Shown here one piece after another: positions 24,727 to 32,477 of a stretch of DNA of 34,715 bases. Origin of the DNA: Terriglobales bacterium (lineage in GTDB: Bacteria; Acidobacteriota; Terriglobia; Terriglobales; SCQP01); the NCBI GenBank assembly GCA_025450725.1, contig JANWLQ010000166.1:1-34715 (forward strand), in the 5' to 3' direction. Below the pieces are notes generated by a model. That model ran no database searches. It saw only the letters and a list, made by a program, of their open reading frames with translations, and was not told the origin of the DNA. Every line of letters starts with the position of its first letter. Positions within the stretch are counted from its first letter, which is position 1. The translations under genes were made by a program, and so were the position numbers.

Positions 24727-24915
24727 CTAATATAAAGATGGGATCATGTACAAGATGGGTTCATGCACTTTCGCCGTCGGCCACAGCACCGCGCCGGCGG
24801 AGAGGGCGAGCACGCCGCAGTCAGCGGCCAAGCCAAGGAGGAGACGAACGAAGCCGCGCGGAGGTTGCGCGCGACCAGGTCGGAGGGGAGCGAAACTTGG
24901 AATGTTGTTGGTCAT
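24727..24915 (-). pseudogene. Short ORF, product of a partial tandem duplication
   Basis: A 62-codon frame starting MTNNIPSFAPL, nearly the same 11 residues as the TonB-like protein (MTDNIPSFAPL). About 30 bases around both starts differ at only one position. After that it reads VRLLLGLAADCGVLALSAG, which resembles the signal sequence of the adjacent PEP-CTERM protein (RSLLGLATACGMLALGAS). Its end, in another frame, encodes RRRGAVADGESA-stop, close to that protein's RRRIGAMADGESV-stop. The TonB-like gene starts 10 bases downstream. It may still be translated as a one-helix peptide, but I read it as the scar of a tandem duplication followed by deletion. Confidence 0.55.
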
Positions 24916-24975
24916 CGATTTCTTGTAAAAATGATGGGCTTCGGCGGACCGGGGCCGCATCTGCCCGAAGGGTGA

Positions 24976-25620
24976 TCACACGCTTTCGCCATCGGCCATG
25001 GCACCGATCCGACGGCGCATGAGGCCGCCGAGGCAGAGCAAGCCGGTGCCAAAGAGCAACAGCGTGGTGGGTTCGGGCACGATGCCGCCACTGACCGCGA
25101 CAGGATAGGGTGAAGAGGCGACGGATTCGATATTGGCGCCGTCCAACTGCACCGCGGCCTGGATGGTGAGTTTGGTGCCACTGAAACTGCCGCTGCCTTG
25201 AATGGTCGCGGACATGGCCACCATATCGTTGGCGGAGTCGGTGAAGTTCAAGGCGGTGAGCGCGCCACTGAAGACGGTTCCACTGGCGCCGGTAAGGGAC
25301 AAGGAGGAGCCGGCTAACCCCGCGGCGCTGGCGGAGAAGGACCCGCCGCCGTTGTTGGTTAACGGTGTGAACTGACCGAGGTTGAGGGTATAGCCACTCA
25401 CGGCGGAGCCGTTGAAGCTGCCCTCAGCGCCCCCGGACATGCTGCACTGGGAGTTACTGCAATTTCCCAGAGTGGCGCTGACGTTACCGTTGCCGGTGCT
25501 GGAGAAAGTCACCAAGTTACTTCCGGAGGAAGTAAGGGTGATGGGAGTTTGGGCACTGGCGCCGAGCGCGAGCATACCGCAAGCGGTGGCCAGGCCCAGC
25601 AAGGAGCGATAGAAGGTCAT
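24976..25620 (-). CDS. PEP-CTERM sorting-domain protein 2
   Basis: A 214-residue exported protein. The signal peptide is at 1-23 (SLLGLATACGMLALGASAQ). A Gly/Ser/Thr/Asn-rich beta-type body follows. The C-terminal sorting signal is VPEPTTLLLFGTGLLCLGGL followed by MRRRIG: the VPEP motif, one hydrophobic helix and an Arg cluster. An exosortase should cut near the PEP motif and release or transfer the protein to the cell surface or polymer. The body shares the pattern FSA..LAGS, GT.F.G.LTAL.F, V.M.A..QG.G.F with the preceding gene, so the two are paralogues. The ATG overlaps the stop of that gene (ATGA) and has a GAGGT sequence at good spacing. Confidence 0.93.
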   Translation of the reverse strand: MTFYRSLLGLATACGMLALGASAQTPITLTSSGSNLVTFSSTGNGNVSATLGNCSNSQCSMSGGAEGSFNGSAVSGYTLNLGQFTPLTNNGGGSFSASAAGLAGSSLSLTGASGTVFSGALTALNFTDSANDMVAMSATIQGSGSFSGTKLTIQAAVQLDGANIESVASSPYPVAVSGGIVPEPTTLLLFGTGLLCLGGLMRRRIGAMADGESV

Positions 25621-26279
25621 AGTGTTACCTCGAAAGCGGAGCGGCGGCGCAGGTACGCGCAGCCGGCAAGGAAGCCAAGTCCGGTCAACCAGAGCAGGAC
25701 GGTGGCCGGTTCGGGAACGATAATGCCCGCCTCATCCACGGTTGTGTTGGAGTTGGCGACGCCATTGATATTGCCGCCGGGAGCGAGAATGATGCTACCC
25801 AGAAGCTTGAAAACGGTGCTGGCGAAGCCCCCGGTGCCCTGCACCATGGCTTGCATAGTGACGACATTGGAGCCCGACAGCGCCTGGGAGAAGCTGAGCG
25901 CGGTCAACATGCCATGGAAGGCGGTGCCCGAGCCCGAGCTCACGTCGAAAGCGGAGCCGGCCAGTTCGCCGCTGGTGGCCGAGAAGGTGCCCGAGCCATT
26001 ACCCGTCAGGGCCAGCGGATCGAAGGTAGTGAGTGAGTAATTCGGTCCGGGAGCGCCGGATGGATTCAAGCTTCCAGTAAGGGTATGATTGCCGGTGAAG
26101 TTAACACCGGGTTCCCAGCCCAGAATGACATTGAGCGACCCCGGCGTGCTGCCGGTGTAGAAGTCAACGAACTGGGAGGAGGTTGCCATATTGATTGTGG
26201 TTTGAGCGCGGGCGGCGGTGGTGGAGAGCATCCACGCGCAGCCAACCAGCGTCACCGTAACGAGCCAGCTATGTTTCAT
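25617..26279 (-). CDS. PEP-CTERM sorting-domain protein 1
   Basis: A 220-residue exported protein. The signal peptide is at 1-25 (HSWLVTVTLVGCAWMLSTTA, then ARAQ). The body is beta-rich (FVDFYTGSTPGSLNVILGWE, TGNGSGTFSATSGELAGSAF, AFHGMLTALSFSQAL). The sorting signal is VPEPATVLLWLTGLGFLAGC followed by AYLRRR. All three parts of PEP-CTERM are present, so it should be a substrate of the exosortase encoded 3 kb upstream. The start at 26279 has AGGAGA 9 bases before it. It begins a new translational block 107 bases after the TPR gene and is coupled to PEP-CTERM protein 2. Confidence 0.93.
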   Translation of the reverse strand: MKHSWLVTVTLVGCAWMLSTTAARAQTTINMATSSQFVDFYTGSTPGSLNVILGWEPGVNFTGNHTLTGSLNPSGAPGPNYSLTTFDPLALTGNGSGTFSATSGELAGSAFDVSSGSGTAFHGMLTALSFSQALSGSNVVTMQAMVQGTGGFASTVFKLLGSIILAPGGNINGVANSNTTVDEAGIIVPEPATVLLWLTGLGFLAGCAYLRRRSAFEVTL

Positions 26280-26356
26280 TTGTGCGATTCTCCTTGGCGG
26301 CATTTAAGCCACTGAAAGTTGGATGCTTAATAGATGCGACGAGCAAGCAGCACTCA

Positions 26357-26386
26357 TTAATAAGTAACTGCAAGCAAGCTGCGCAA
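26357..26386 (-). promoter_or_regulatory. Possible promoter for the PEP-CTERM genes
   Basis: On the minus strand TTGCGC (26386-26381) and TATTAA (26362-26357) are separated by 18 bases, 4 of 6 matches each to sigma-70 boxes, in a locally AT-rich gap directly after the TPR gene stop. The leader would be about 70 bases. I see no sigma-54-type GG/GC pair, which some exosortase loci use. Confidence 0.3.
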
Positions 26387-28588
26387 TCAACGCATGGACA
26401 CGGCTCCGGCGGCGTGGCCCGCTGCCATTGCCTGGCTGAGATGGAGGCGGTAGAGAGCGACATTGGGTTCCCGGGCGATGCATTGTTTGAGCAGCGGTAT
26501 GGCGCTGGCGGAGGCACCGTTGCGGGTGTAGGCGACGGCCAGCGTGTCACTCACCGAATCGACGTTGGGCAACAGCTGCTTGGCGCGCTGGGCGAGACCG
26601 AGAGCGAGCGCGGGGTTGGCGTTGGTTTGCAGATCAATCCAGGCGAGGTTGGCGGCGGCGACTCCGAAGTTGGGATCCTGGTCAAGGGCGCGCTGGAAGT
26701 AAGCTCCAGCCTGAGTGTAATTGCGCTGGCTGAGATAGAGATTGCCGATGAGGGTGATGAGGGGCGGAAAATTGGGCTTGTACGCGAGCGCCTGGCGGTA
26801 AGTTGCGATGGCGTCGGCGTCGCGATGATCGTCCTGATAGGCGCGCCCGAGCTGGAGGTAACTGATCACCAGGCTAGGATCGAGTTGGAGGGAGCGCTGG
26901 AGATCTTGTTCGGCGCGGGCACGGTCGCCGGCCTGGATCTCGAGCGCGCCGAGGATCTGATGGGCACTGGCGTTGAGGGGATGCGCGGCAACGAATTGAC
27001 TGACGCGGGCGATAGCCTGTGTCCGCTGGCCGTTGCCACTTTCAAGGTCGGCCAGCTGCGCCAGCGGTGCGGCATTGTCGGGCGCCAGCGAGAGTGCGGT
27101 ATTGAGATCGCGCTCCGCGACGGCGACATTGTGGCTCGCCGCATCGGCATCGGCAAGGCGTTGGTAGACGGCTGCGTCGTGCGGGGCGAGAGCAAGCGCG
27201 GCCTGGAATTGTTGGGTGGCGGGAAGGACGGCATGGCCGGCGAGCAGGGCGGCGCCGAGAGCGAGGTGAGAGGCGGCCGATGCGGGTTGTAGCGAAGCCC
27301 AACGACCGGAAGCCGCCAGTGCTTCGCGGATATTGCCTTGGCGCAGGTCGAATTGAGCGACGGCGGCGAGCACGGCGGGCGCATCCTCAGCCGAGCCGGC
27401 ATGGCTAAGCGCCTGCTCGTACTCGCCCTGGGCGGCGGCGGTTTGGCCGTTCTGTTCATAGACGGCAGCCAGAGCGGCATGGGCGGCGCCGGAGCTGGGG
27501 GCATCGCTGACGATTTGGCGCAGAGCAGAAGTGGCGGCGTCGACTTTGCCGGAAGCCGTGAGAATGCGGGCGTCGGCAATGCGATCGGTAACGTGGTCGG
27601 CGGGAGCGACCGAAGAGGCGCGCAGCAGGGCCGCATTGAGACGGGCCGCATCGGACCAGCGACCGAGGGCGAGATCGGCGGCCACAGCATCGCGCGCGCC
27701 CGCGGCGCCGGCGCGCTGAAATTCGCCTAACGCCTTTTCGACCTCCCCCCAACTCACATAGACACGACCGATGGCAACTGCCGCCTCGGGCGAGGAATCA
27801 TTGTGGCGCAGCGTAGCCAGCACCTGCTCGCCACCCGCCAAATCACGGCGATCGCGGCGGAGGTTGGCCCAGGCGACAAACAAGGCAGCGTTTTTCGGGC
27901 TAGCGGCGGTGGCGCGTTGAAAGACAGAGTCGGCGGCTTGCGGGTTATTCTCGACCTGGTACAGATTAGCCAAGTTCATATTGGCCGGCGCGAAGCTCGG
28001 GTTGAGGGCAATTGCCTGGAGCAGCGATTGTTCGCCGGCGGCGCGGTCCCCGCTCCCAATCTGCAAGACGGCGAGATTGACGCGGGCGGCCGGATCCTTG
28101 GGCTGGAGTGCGACCAGGCGAGTGAAGACGGCCTCGGCGGCTTTCGCCGAGGCGGCCTGATGATGGCCAAGCAGGGCGGCGCCGCGAAGCTGGAGCGCGG
28201 CAATGTTGCTGGGTTCGCGGGCAAGCACGGCATCGGCCTCGGCCTGGGCGTGGGCGGGGTCATCGGCGGCGAGCTCAAGCTGACCGAGCGCCAATTGGAT
28301 ATCCGTCCGCTGGGGATCGGCAGTGACTCCGTCGCGCAGAGCGAGATAGGCGGCCGAGGGATTGCCAAGCGCCAGGTCGGCGCGGGCGAGGCCGAGGAAG
28401 GCATCGGCGTCATGGGGATCTTTCTGCAGCGCCTTGCGGTACTCGATTGAGGCGGCGTCGGTCTTGCCCTGCTGGCGGTAGCGGTCGCCGCGCTGGACAT
28501 AAAAGGCGGCATTGCGCCCGAGCAGGCTGGAGCAGCCAGTGAAGAGCAGAAGGCAAGAGGCGATGGCGGCGATTTTGAGCGATGACAT
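26387..28588 (-). CDS. TPR-repeat lipoprotein, PrsT-like, of the exosortase locus
   Basis: A 733-residue protein with a lipobox (AAIASCLLLFTGC, Cys19). Almost the whole remainder is tandem TPR units of 34 residues, for example ASIEYRKALQKDPHDADAFL, GLARADLALGNPSAAYLAL, and RAEQDLQRSLQLDPSLVISY, LQLGRAY. Large TPR proteins with this arrangement belong to exosortase/PEP-CTERM loci (PrsT type), where they are thought to help polymer assembly or export. I chose the ATG at 28588, 10 bases after the EpsI stop; the longer upstream frame is antisense shadow without a signal peptide. It is probably cotranscribed with the exosortase fusion and EpsI. Confidence 0.9.
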   Translation of the reverse strand: MSSLKIAAIASCLLLFTGCSSLLGRNAAFYVQRGDRYRQQGKTDAASIEYRKALQKDPHDADAFLGLARADLALGNPSAAYLALRDGVTADPQRTDIQLALGQLELAADDPAHAQAEADAVLAREPSNIAALQLRGAALLGHHQAASAKAAEAVFTRLVALQPKDPAARVNLAVLQIGSGDRAAGEQSLLQAIALNPSFAPANMNLANLYQVENNPQAADSVFQRATAASPKNAALFVAWANLRRDRRDLAGGEQVLATLRHNDSSPEAAVAIGRVYVSWGEVEKALGEFQRAGAAGARDAVAADLALGRWSDAARLNAALLRASSVAPADHVTDRIADARILTASGKVDAATSALRQIVSDAPSSGAAHAALAAVYEQNGQTAAAQGEYEQALSHAGSAEDAPAVLAAVAQFDLRQGNIREALAASGRWASLQPASAASHLALGAALLAGHAVLPATQQFQAALALAPHDAAVYQRLADADAASHNVAVAERDLNTALSLAPDNAAPLAQLADLESGNGQRTQAIARVSQFVAAHPLNASAHQILGALEIQAGDRARAEQDLQRSLQLDPSLVISYLQLGRAYQDDHRDADAIATYRQALAYKPNFPPLITLIGNLYLSQRNYTQAGAYFQRALDQDPNFGVAAANLAWIDLQTNANPALALGLAQRAKQLLPNVDSVSDTLAVAYTRNGASASAIPLLKQCIAREPNVALYRLHLSQAMAAGHAAGAVSMR

Positions 28589-28598
28589 GGGCGTGACC

Positions 28599-29228
28599 TC
28601 AGTTGGGGATGTAGGCGGCAAGCCGCGGATAAATGAGACGGGCGAAGGCGGCCGCCTGTTCGTCGGCGGACGCAAGAGACTGATGAACGGGTACCCAAAT
28701 GCGCACCAAGGCGCCGTCGGTGCGGTGGCGCTCAAGGGCGTCGGTGGCCATCCACCATTTGGCGGCATACTCGCTGGCGATGACGCGACCGCGGCCTTGG
28801 TACCAGTACAGGACGACGGCCTGATCGGCACCCTTGGCTACCGCATAGTCATTGACGCGGATGGGAGCGTGGCCGGGGATCGCGATGGTTTGCTCGCGCG
28901 CTTGCAACGGCACCCATCCGCCGCCAGGCAGGCAATTCTTGGGAGAATGAATTGTGTCACCTGTGCGCTGACTGGGATAGTAGCCAACATATAATTCGAG
29001 CGCCTGACCCGCGGGCGGGGTGAAGCGTCGGTTGAGATAGTCGTGCACGCCCGCCATGGCGAGCACGGAGGGGTCGAGGGGCAGGTTGACACTCGACCAG
29101 CCCGCGACTTGAGGGGGGAACCGACTCAGCGGAACGGCCGACGGGACCTCCTCGGCGTGTTGGAGCGCGCCGAGAGCAAAGAAAGTTGCGCCGAGGAGGG
29201 CGGCGGTAAAGAGCAATGCCGATTTCAT
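28599..29228 (-). CDS. epsI: Exosortase-associated protein EpsI (DUF3485)
   Basis: A 209-residue protein with an N-terminal hydrophobic anchor (MKSALLFTAALLGATFFALG). The family signature is plain: LELYVGYYPSQRTGDTIHSP followed by KNCLPGGGWVPL (about 78-107), with the conserved Ser-Gln, His-Ser-Pro and Asn-Cys-Leu-Pro-Gly elements. VLYWYQGRGRVIASEY and WVPVHQS follow. EpsI proteins partner the exosortase and are needed for polysaccharide production in some bacteria; the exact chemistry is not known. The ATG overlaps the fusion gene stop by 4 bases. In many genomes EpsI is fused to the exosortase C-terminus. Here it is separate, while the exosortase N-terminus carries the fusion. Confidence 0.95.
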   Translation of the reverse strand: MKSALLFTAALLGATFFALGALQHAEEVPSAVPLSRFPPQVAGWSSVNLPLDPSVLAMAGVHDYLNRRFTPPAGQALELYVGYYPSQRTGDTIHSPKNCLPGGGWVPLQAREQTIAIPGHAPIRVNDYAVAKGADQAVVLYWYQGRGRVIASEYAAKWWMATDALERHRTDGALVRIWVPVHQSLASADEQAAAFARLIYPRLAAYIPN

Positions 29229-30913
29229 ATATGCTCCGGTTTCATGGTGGCCGCCAGCGCAACGGGGCGGGCAATAGGGCGCGGAGTGCGCCAGCGGCGG
29301 CGGAGGGCGGCGTGCAGCACCAGCAGCAGGCCGAGGGAGACGACAAAGATGAGCCAGCCGGAAAAAGCGTGAAAAAATCCTTCTGCGTACCTTGGGCCGA
29401 AGTCATACGTGAGAACGCCAGTGCCGAGGATACGCATGGCATTGGCGAAAATGGCGATGGGCACCATGCAGATGACAAGCAGGGCGCGAATGCGCAGCCT
29501 CGATTCAGTGAAGTAGCTGTAGCCGACCGCAAGGGTAATGAGCGAGAACAGGCTGCGGATTCCACTGCAGGCGTCGGCGACCGACATAGTGTAGTTGGGC
29601 AGCATGATGGTGTTGCCTTCGCGCAAGGCGGGAATCTGCAGCAGGTCGAGGCCGCAGGAGGCGAGGCGGGAGGCGACGAGCTGCAGTGGGAAGGTGATTT
29701 GGTAATAGATCACCGCCGGCAGCGGTATCATTAGGAACAGGAAGCCGAAGGGGAAGGCCCAGGCGCGGAGGCGGCGCCAGCCCGCGAAGAGCACTATGAC
29801 GCCAGCGAGGCCAACCAGCAGCGAAATCCGGGCAAAGAATAGCTCGGCGGCGAGGCGGCCAAAGACGAGCATGGCGGCGGCGAGGATCATAATGGCGGCG
29901 CCGGCGGGACTGGGGCGCAACGGCTGCCGACGCCAGCGATGGCGGCTGCGCCACAGCAGATACACGGCCAGCGGCGCAACGAGAAAGCCATGGCCGTAAT
30001 TAGGATCTGAGTACCATTGCCCGACAAGGCCAGTAAGTACCGGCCAGTAGATCACCAGAGCGAAGGCCGCCAAGGCACAAGCAGCAATCTCGGGAAGGCA
30101 ATAACCAAGACGGAGCCATTCGCCGGCGCACCAAGCGGCAAAGTTGTGGGGCCAGCAAGCCGCGCGGAAGCCGCGGATGCCATCGCGCTCGGCCAGACGC
30201 CAACGGGAGCGGTCAGAGCCAGACTGGCTGCGGTGGTGGCAGAGGCGAGCACGAGGCGTAATCAGGAAACGAGCCTGCGGACCGAGGCCAACGCAGTATG
30301 AGATGTCTTCACCGCGGGGGCAGCCCGGCCGAATGTCGAGACAGTGATAGCCGCGCAGAGCGGCGGCGCGGAAGCTCATCTGAGCGCCTCCGAGAACACT
30401 GACGGGAACGGGCGGAAGGTTCCGCGCCTGGTCCGGGGTTCGGCCAAAGGCCTGCCAGTGCAGCGCCGGACGCTCATCGCGGAACACGCCCCGACAGAAG
30501 ATGGTGCGCCAAAACAGATATGTCCAGGCGGGCGGCCGGTAGTTGGTAATGACGCCGGCTGCGCCGGTGAGCTTGGGATCGTCGCGGTAAAGGGCGAGAA
30601 GTTGGGCGGCGTAATCGGGTTCAAGCTCGATATCGTCGTCGAGAAACAAGAGGATTTCGCCCTGGGCATGCCGGACGGCGAACTCGCGAGCTTCGAGCAG
30701 GCCCCGGATCTCGGGAGTGCGGAAGTAACGCAGTTTAACCACCGTGCCGTTGGCGTCAAAGAGCGCCCGGACGGCGCGCTCGGCAGAGTCGTCGCGGCCC
30801 TGGTCCACGACGAGCAACTCAATGGGGAGCACGGTCTGGGCGAGCAGCGAGGCTATGGTGCCAACCAGGTCGTCAGGGCGATTTTTGGTGGGGATGAGGG
30901 CGCTGAATGTCAT
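29225..30913 (-). CDS. Family 2 glycosyltransferase fused to exosortase
   Basis: One uninterrupted 562-residue frame holds two complete domains. Residues 1-265 are a GT2 glycosyltransferase: FSALIPTKNRPDDL, VVDQGRDDS, the metal-binding LDDD at 91-94, GGAQMSFR and RGEDISY (Glu202-Asp203). Residues 275-540 are an exosortase: VIYWPVLTGLVGQWYSDPNY, GHGFLVAPLAVYLLWR, then ADACSGIRSL with catalytic Cys449, ANAMRILGTG with Arg494 and GFFHAFSGW with His515, spread over about eight membrane helices. The join (WPHNFAAWCAGEWLRLGYCL) lies where the GT's C-terminal part normally meets its own membrane helix. There is no internal ATG near it. A GTG at the VIYW position could in theory start a free exosortase but has no Shine-Dalgarno sequence. 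It overlaps both neighbours by ATGA. It probably adds a sugar and processes PEP-CTERM proteins. Confidence 0.93.
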   Translation of the reverse strand: MTFSALIPTKNRPDDLVGTIASLLAQTVLPIELLVVDQGRDDSAERAVRALFDANGTVVKLRYFRTPEIRGLLEAREFAVRHAQGEILLFLDDDIELEPDYAAQLLALYRDDPKLTGAAGVITNYRPPAWTYLFWRTIFCRGVFRDERPALHWQAFGRTPDQARNLPPVPVSVLGGAQMSFRAAALRGYHCLDIRPGCPRGEDISYCVGLGPQARFLITPRARLCHHRSQSGSDRSRWRLAERDGIRGFRAACWPHNFAAWCAGEWLRLGYCLPEIAACALAAFALVIYWPVLTGLVGQWYSDPNYGHGFLVAPLAVYLLWRSRHRWRRQPLRPSPAGAAIMILAAAMLVFGRLAAELFFARISLLVGLAGVIVLFAGWRRLRAWAFPFGFLFLMIPLPAVIYYQITFPLQLVASRLASCGLDLLQIPALREGNTIMLPNYTMSVADACSGIRSLFSLITLAVGYSYFTESRLRIRALLVICMVPIAIFANAMRILGTGVLTYDFGPRYAEGFFHAFSGWLIFVVSLGLLLVLHAALRRRWRTPRPIARPVALAATMKPEHI

Positions 30914-32475
30914 TGCGTAACTCCGGGGGTGACGCTTCGGGTAACTCCGGTCGAGGAGGCCGCCGGCGCGGCGAAGCGCCGGTTGGCCCGGATGAGAATG
31001 CGACGGAAGCTGAGCAGCATGGCTTGGCGCTCGTCGGGGACCACTCCGACGGCACCGGCGCAGACGGCGAAGAGCAGGGACTGGCCCAGTCCGGCGGCAC
31101 AAAGATGAGCCCAGCTCGAGCTGGACACCGGGACCATGCCCAGGGACAGCAGCGCGGAGCAGGCGAGCGCGGTGAGAGTGGCGCGAGCAAAACCGAGGCG
31201 GAAATACTCGCCCCAGCGAATGCCGGCCACGCGCAGCACATACCAAGGTTCGATGGCAACGCTGGCGATCAATAAGGGAACGGTGGTGCCCCAGGCCACG
31301 CCCCTCAGTCCATAGACGTGGGCCCAGTGAAAGCTGAGGCCCAGATTGGCGAGCCCTTCGACCAACGTAAGCGCGGCGAGGAAGCGATGACGGGCGACGG
31401 AAAAGAGAAGCAAGTTGGAGGGATACTGCGCCCAGGCCAGCAAATAGCCGGCGACAAGAATGAGGAGCAGCCCGTAGCTGGAGGCATACTCGGGGCCGAC
31501 CCAAAGATGGATCAGGGCGCGTCCGTCGAAGTAGAAGAGCATGCCGAAGTAGGCGGCAATTAAGGTGAAATACCGGGTGGCATTCAGGTAAAGGTGGCGC
31601 AGAGCGGCGGCGTCGTTGCGGCCGACGAACTCGCACATGCGCCCATTCAGAGGAGAAGCGATGGCCGACAGCACGCCCTTGGCGTATTCAATCAGACGGG
31701 TGGCGACATTGAAGGGCGTGATCAGGGCGACAGTGAGGGTACGGGCAATCACCAAGGCGTCGGTGTACGAGCGAAGTGACTCGCCACCAAGGGTGACGAA
31801 GGCGAAGCCGCCATAGACGAACAGTTCGCGGGCGCCCGACCAACTGGCAAACCGCGCGGAAAAGACAAGCCCGGGATCGGCGCGACGGATAAGGAAGGCG
31901 GCGAGGAGGAGAAGAAATACGGAGGAGACCAGGGTGGCGGCGGCAAGCGAGACTACGCCATGATTGGTGAGGAGCAGCACCGCAACCAAGCCATTGCGGA
32001 GCAGCACTGAGGAAATCGTCGCCACGTTGAAAAGATCGAAGCGGCGGATGCCGCTCATATAGTTGCCCAGGCAGCGGGCGGGAAACAGGATGGCGAGGCT
32101 GAGGGCCATCAACAGCAGGGTGTTGTGAAAGGCTGCGCCGGCAGCGGCGGGGAACACGCGGGGCGCCCAGACGAGGAGAAAAGGCAGAAGGAGAAGCACC
32201 AGCCCGGCGGAGGCGCCACTGAGGGCAAGGGCATTGGCGATGGTACGGTTGAGACCCTGTCGGTCGCCGGCGCCCCAATCGCGGGCGACAAACCGGAACA
32301 GGCCGTAGCGGAGGCCATTGTCAAAAAGACCAGAGTAGTCCACCAGCGAGGACGCGAGCACCCAGAGGCCGAAGATTGAGGCGCCGAGTCGGTGGATCAT
32401 AAGCGGGGCGATCAGGAACGACACCACCCCGGCGATGATGAGACCGGCTCCGTTGGATAAGATGCTGCGACGCAT
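30910..32475 (-). CDS. Wzx-type polysaccharide flippase (MOP superfamily)
   Basis: A 521-residue protein with about twelve to fourteen membrane helices. It starts RRSILSNGAGLIIAGVVSFL followed by IAPLMIHRLGASIFGLWVLA, typical of Wzx and oligosaccharide flippases. Further signatures are LFDNGLRYGLFRFVARDWG and the internal FVYGGFAFVTLGGESL. It should flip lipid-linked sugar repeat units across the inner membrane before polymerisation. The start at 32475 lies 2 bases after the stop of the glycosidase-like gene. The last residues (TGVTRSVTPGVTQ) come from a short imperfect tandem repeat in the DNA (gtaactccgg at about 30917 and 30940) and may be an extension. The ATG of the GT2-exosortase gene overlaps its stop. 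Confidence 0.92.
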   Translation of the reverse strand: MRRSILSNGAGLIIAGVVSFLIAPLMIHRLGASIFGLWVLASSLVDYSGLFDNGLRYGLFRFVARDWGAGDRQGLNRTIANALALSGASAGLVLLLLPFLLVWAPRVFPAAAGAAFHNTLLLMALSLAILFPARCLGNYMSGIRRFDLFNVATISSVLLRNGLVAVLLLTNHGVVSLAAATLVSSVFLLLLAAFLIRRADPGLVFSARFASWSGARELFVYGGFAFVTLGGESLRSYTDALVIARTLTVALITPFNVATRLIEYAKGVLSAIASPLNGRMCEFVGRNDAAALRHLYLNATRYFTLIAAYFGMLFYFDGRALIHLWVGPEYASSYGLLLILVAGYLLAWAQYPSNLLLFSVARHRFLAALTLVEGLANLGLSFHWAHVYGLRGVAWGTTVPLLIASVAIEPWYVLRVAGIRWGEYFRLGFARATLTALACSALLSLGMVPVSSSSWAHLCAAGLGQSLLFAVCAGAVGVVPDERQAMLLSFRRILIRANRRFAAPAASSTGVTRSVTPGVTQ

Positions 32476-32477
32476 AG

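Noticed and set aside
23661-25022. Plus-strand open frame of 453 codons
   Set aside because: Antisense across the TonB-like gene and the duplication; Gly/Arg-rich shadow of low-complexity codons.
26282-27292. Plus-strand open frame of 336 codons
   Set aside because: Antisense to TPR repeats; no domain, and the minus-strand TPR pattern is unambiguous.
30910-30950. Short imperfect tandem repeat at the flippase/GT2 junction
   Set aside because: Only two units of about 10 bases; too small to mean more than slippage in the flippase C-terminus.
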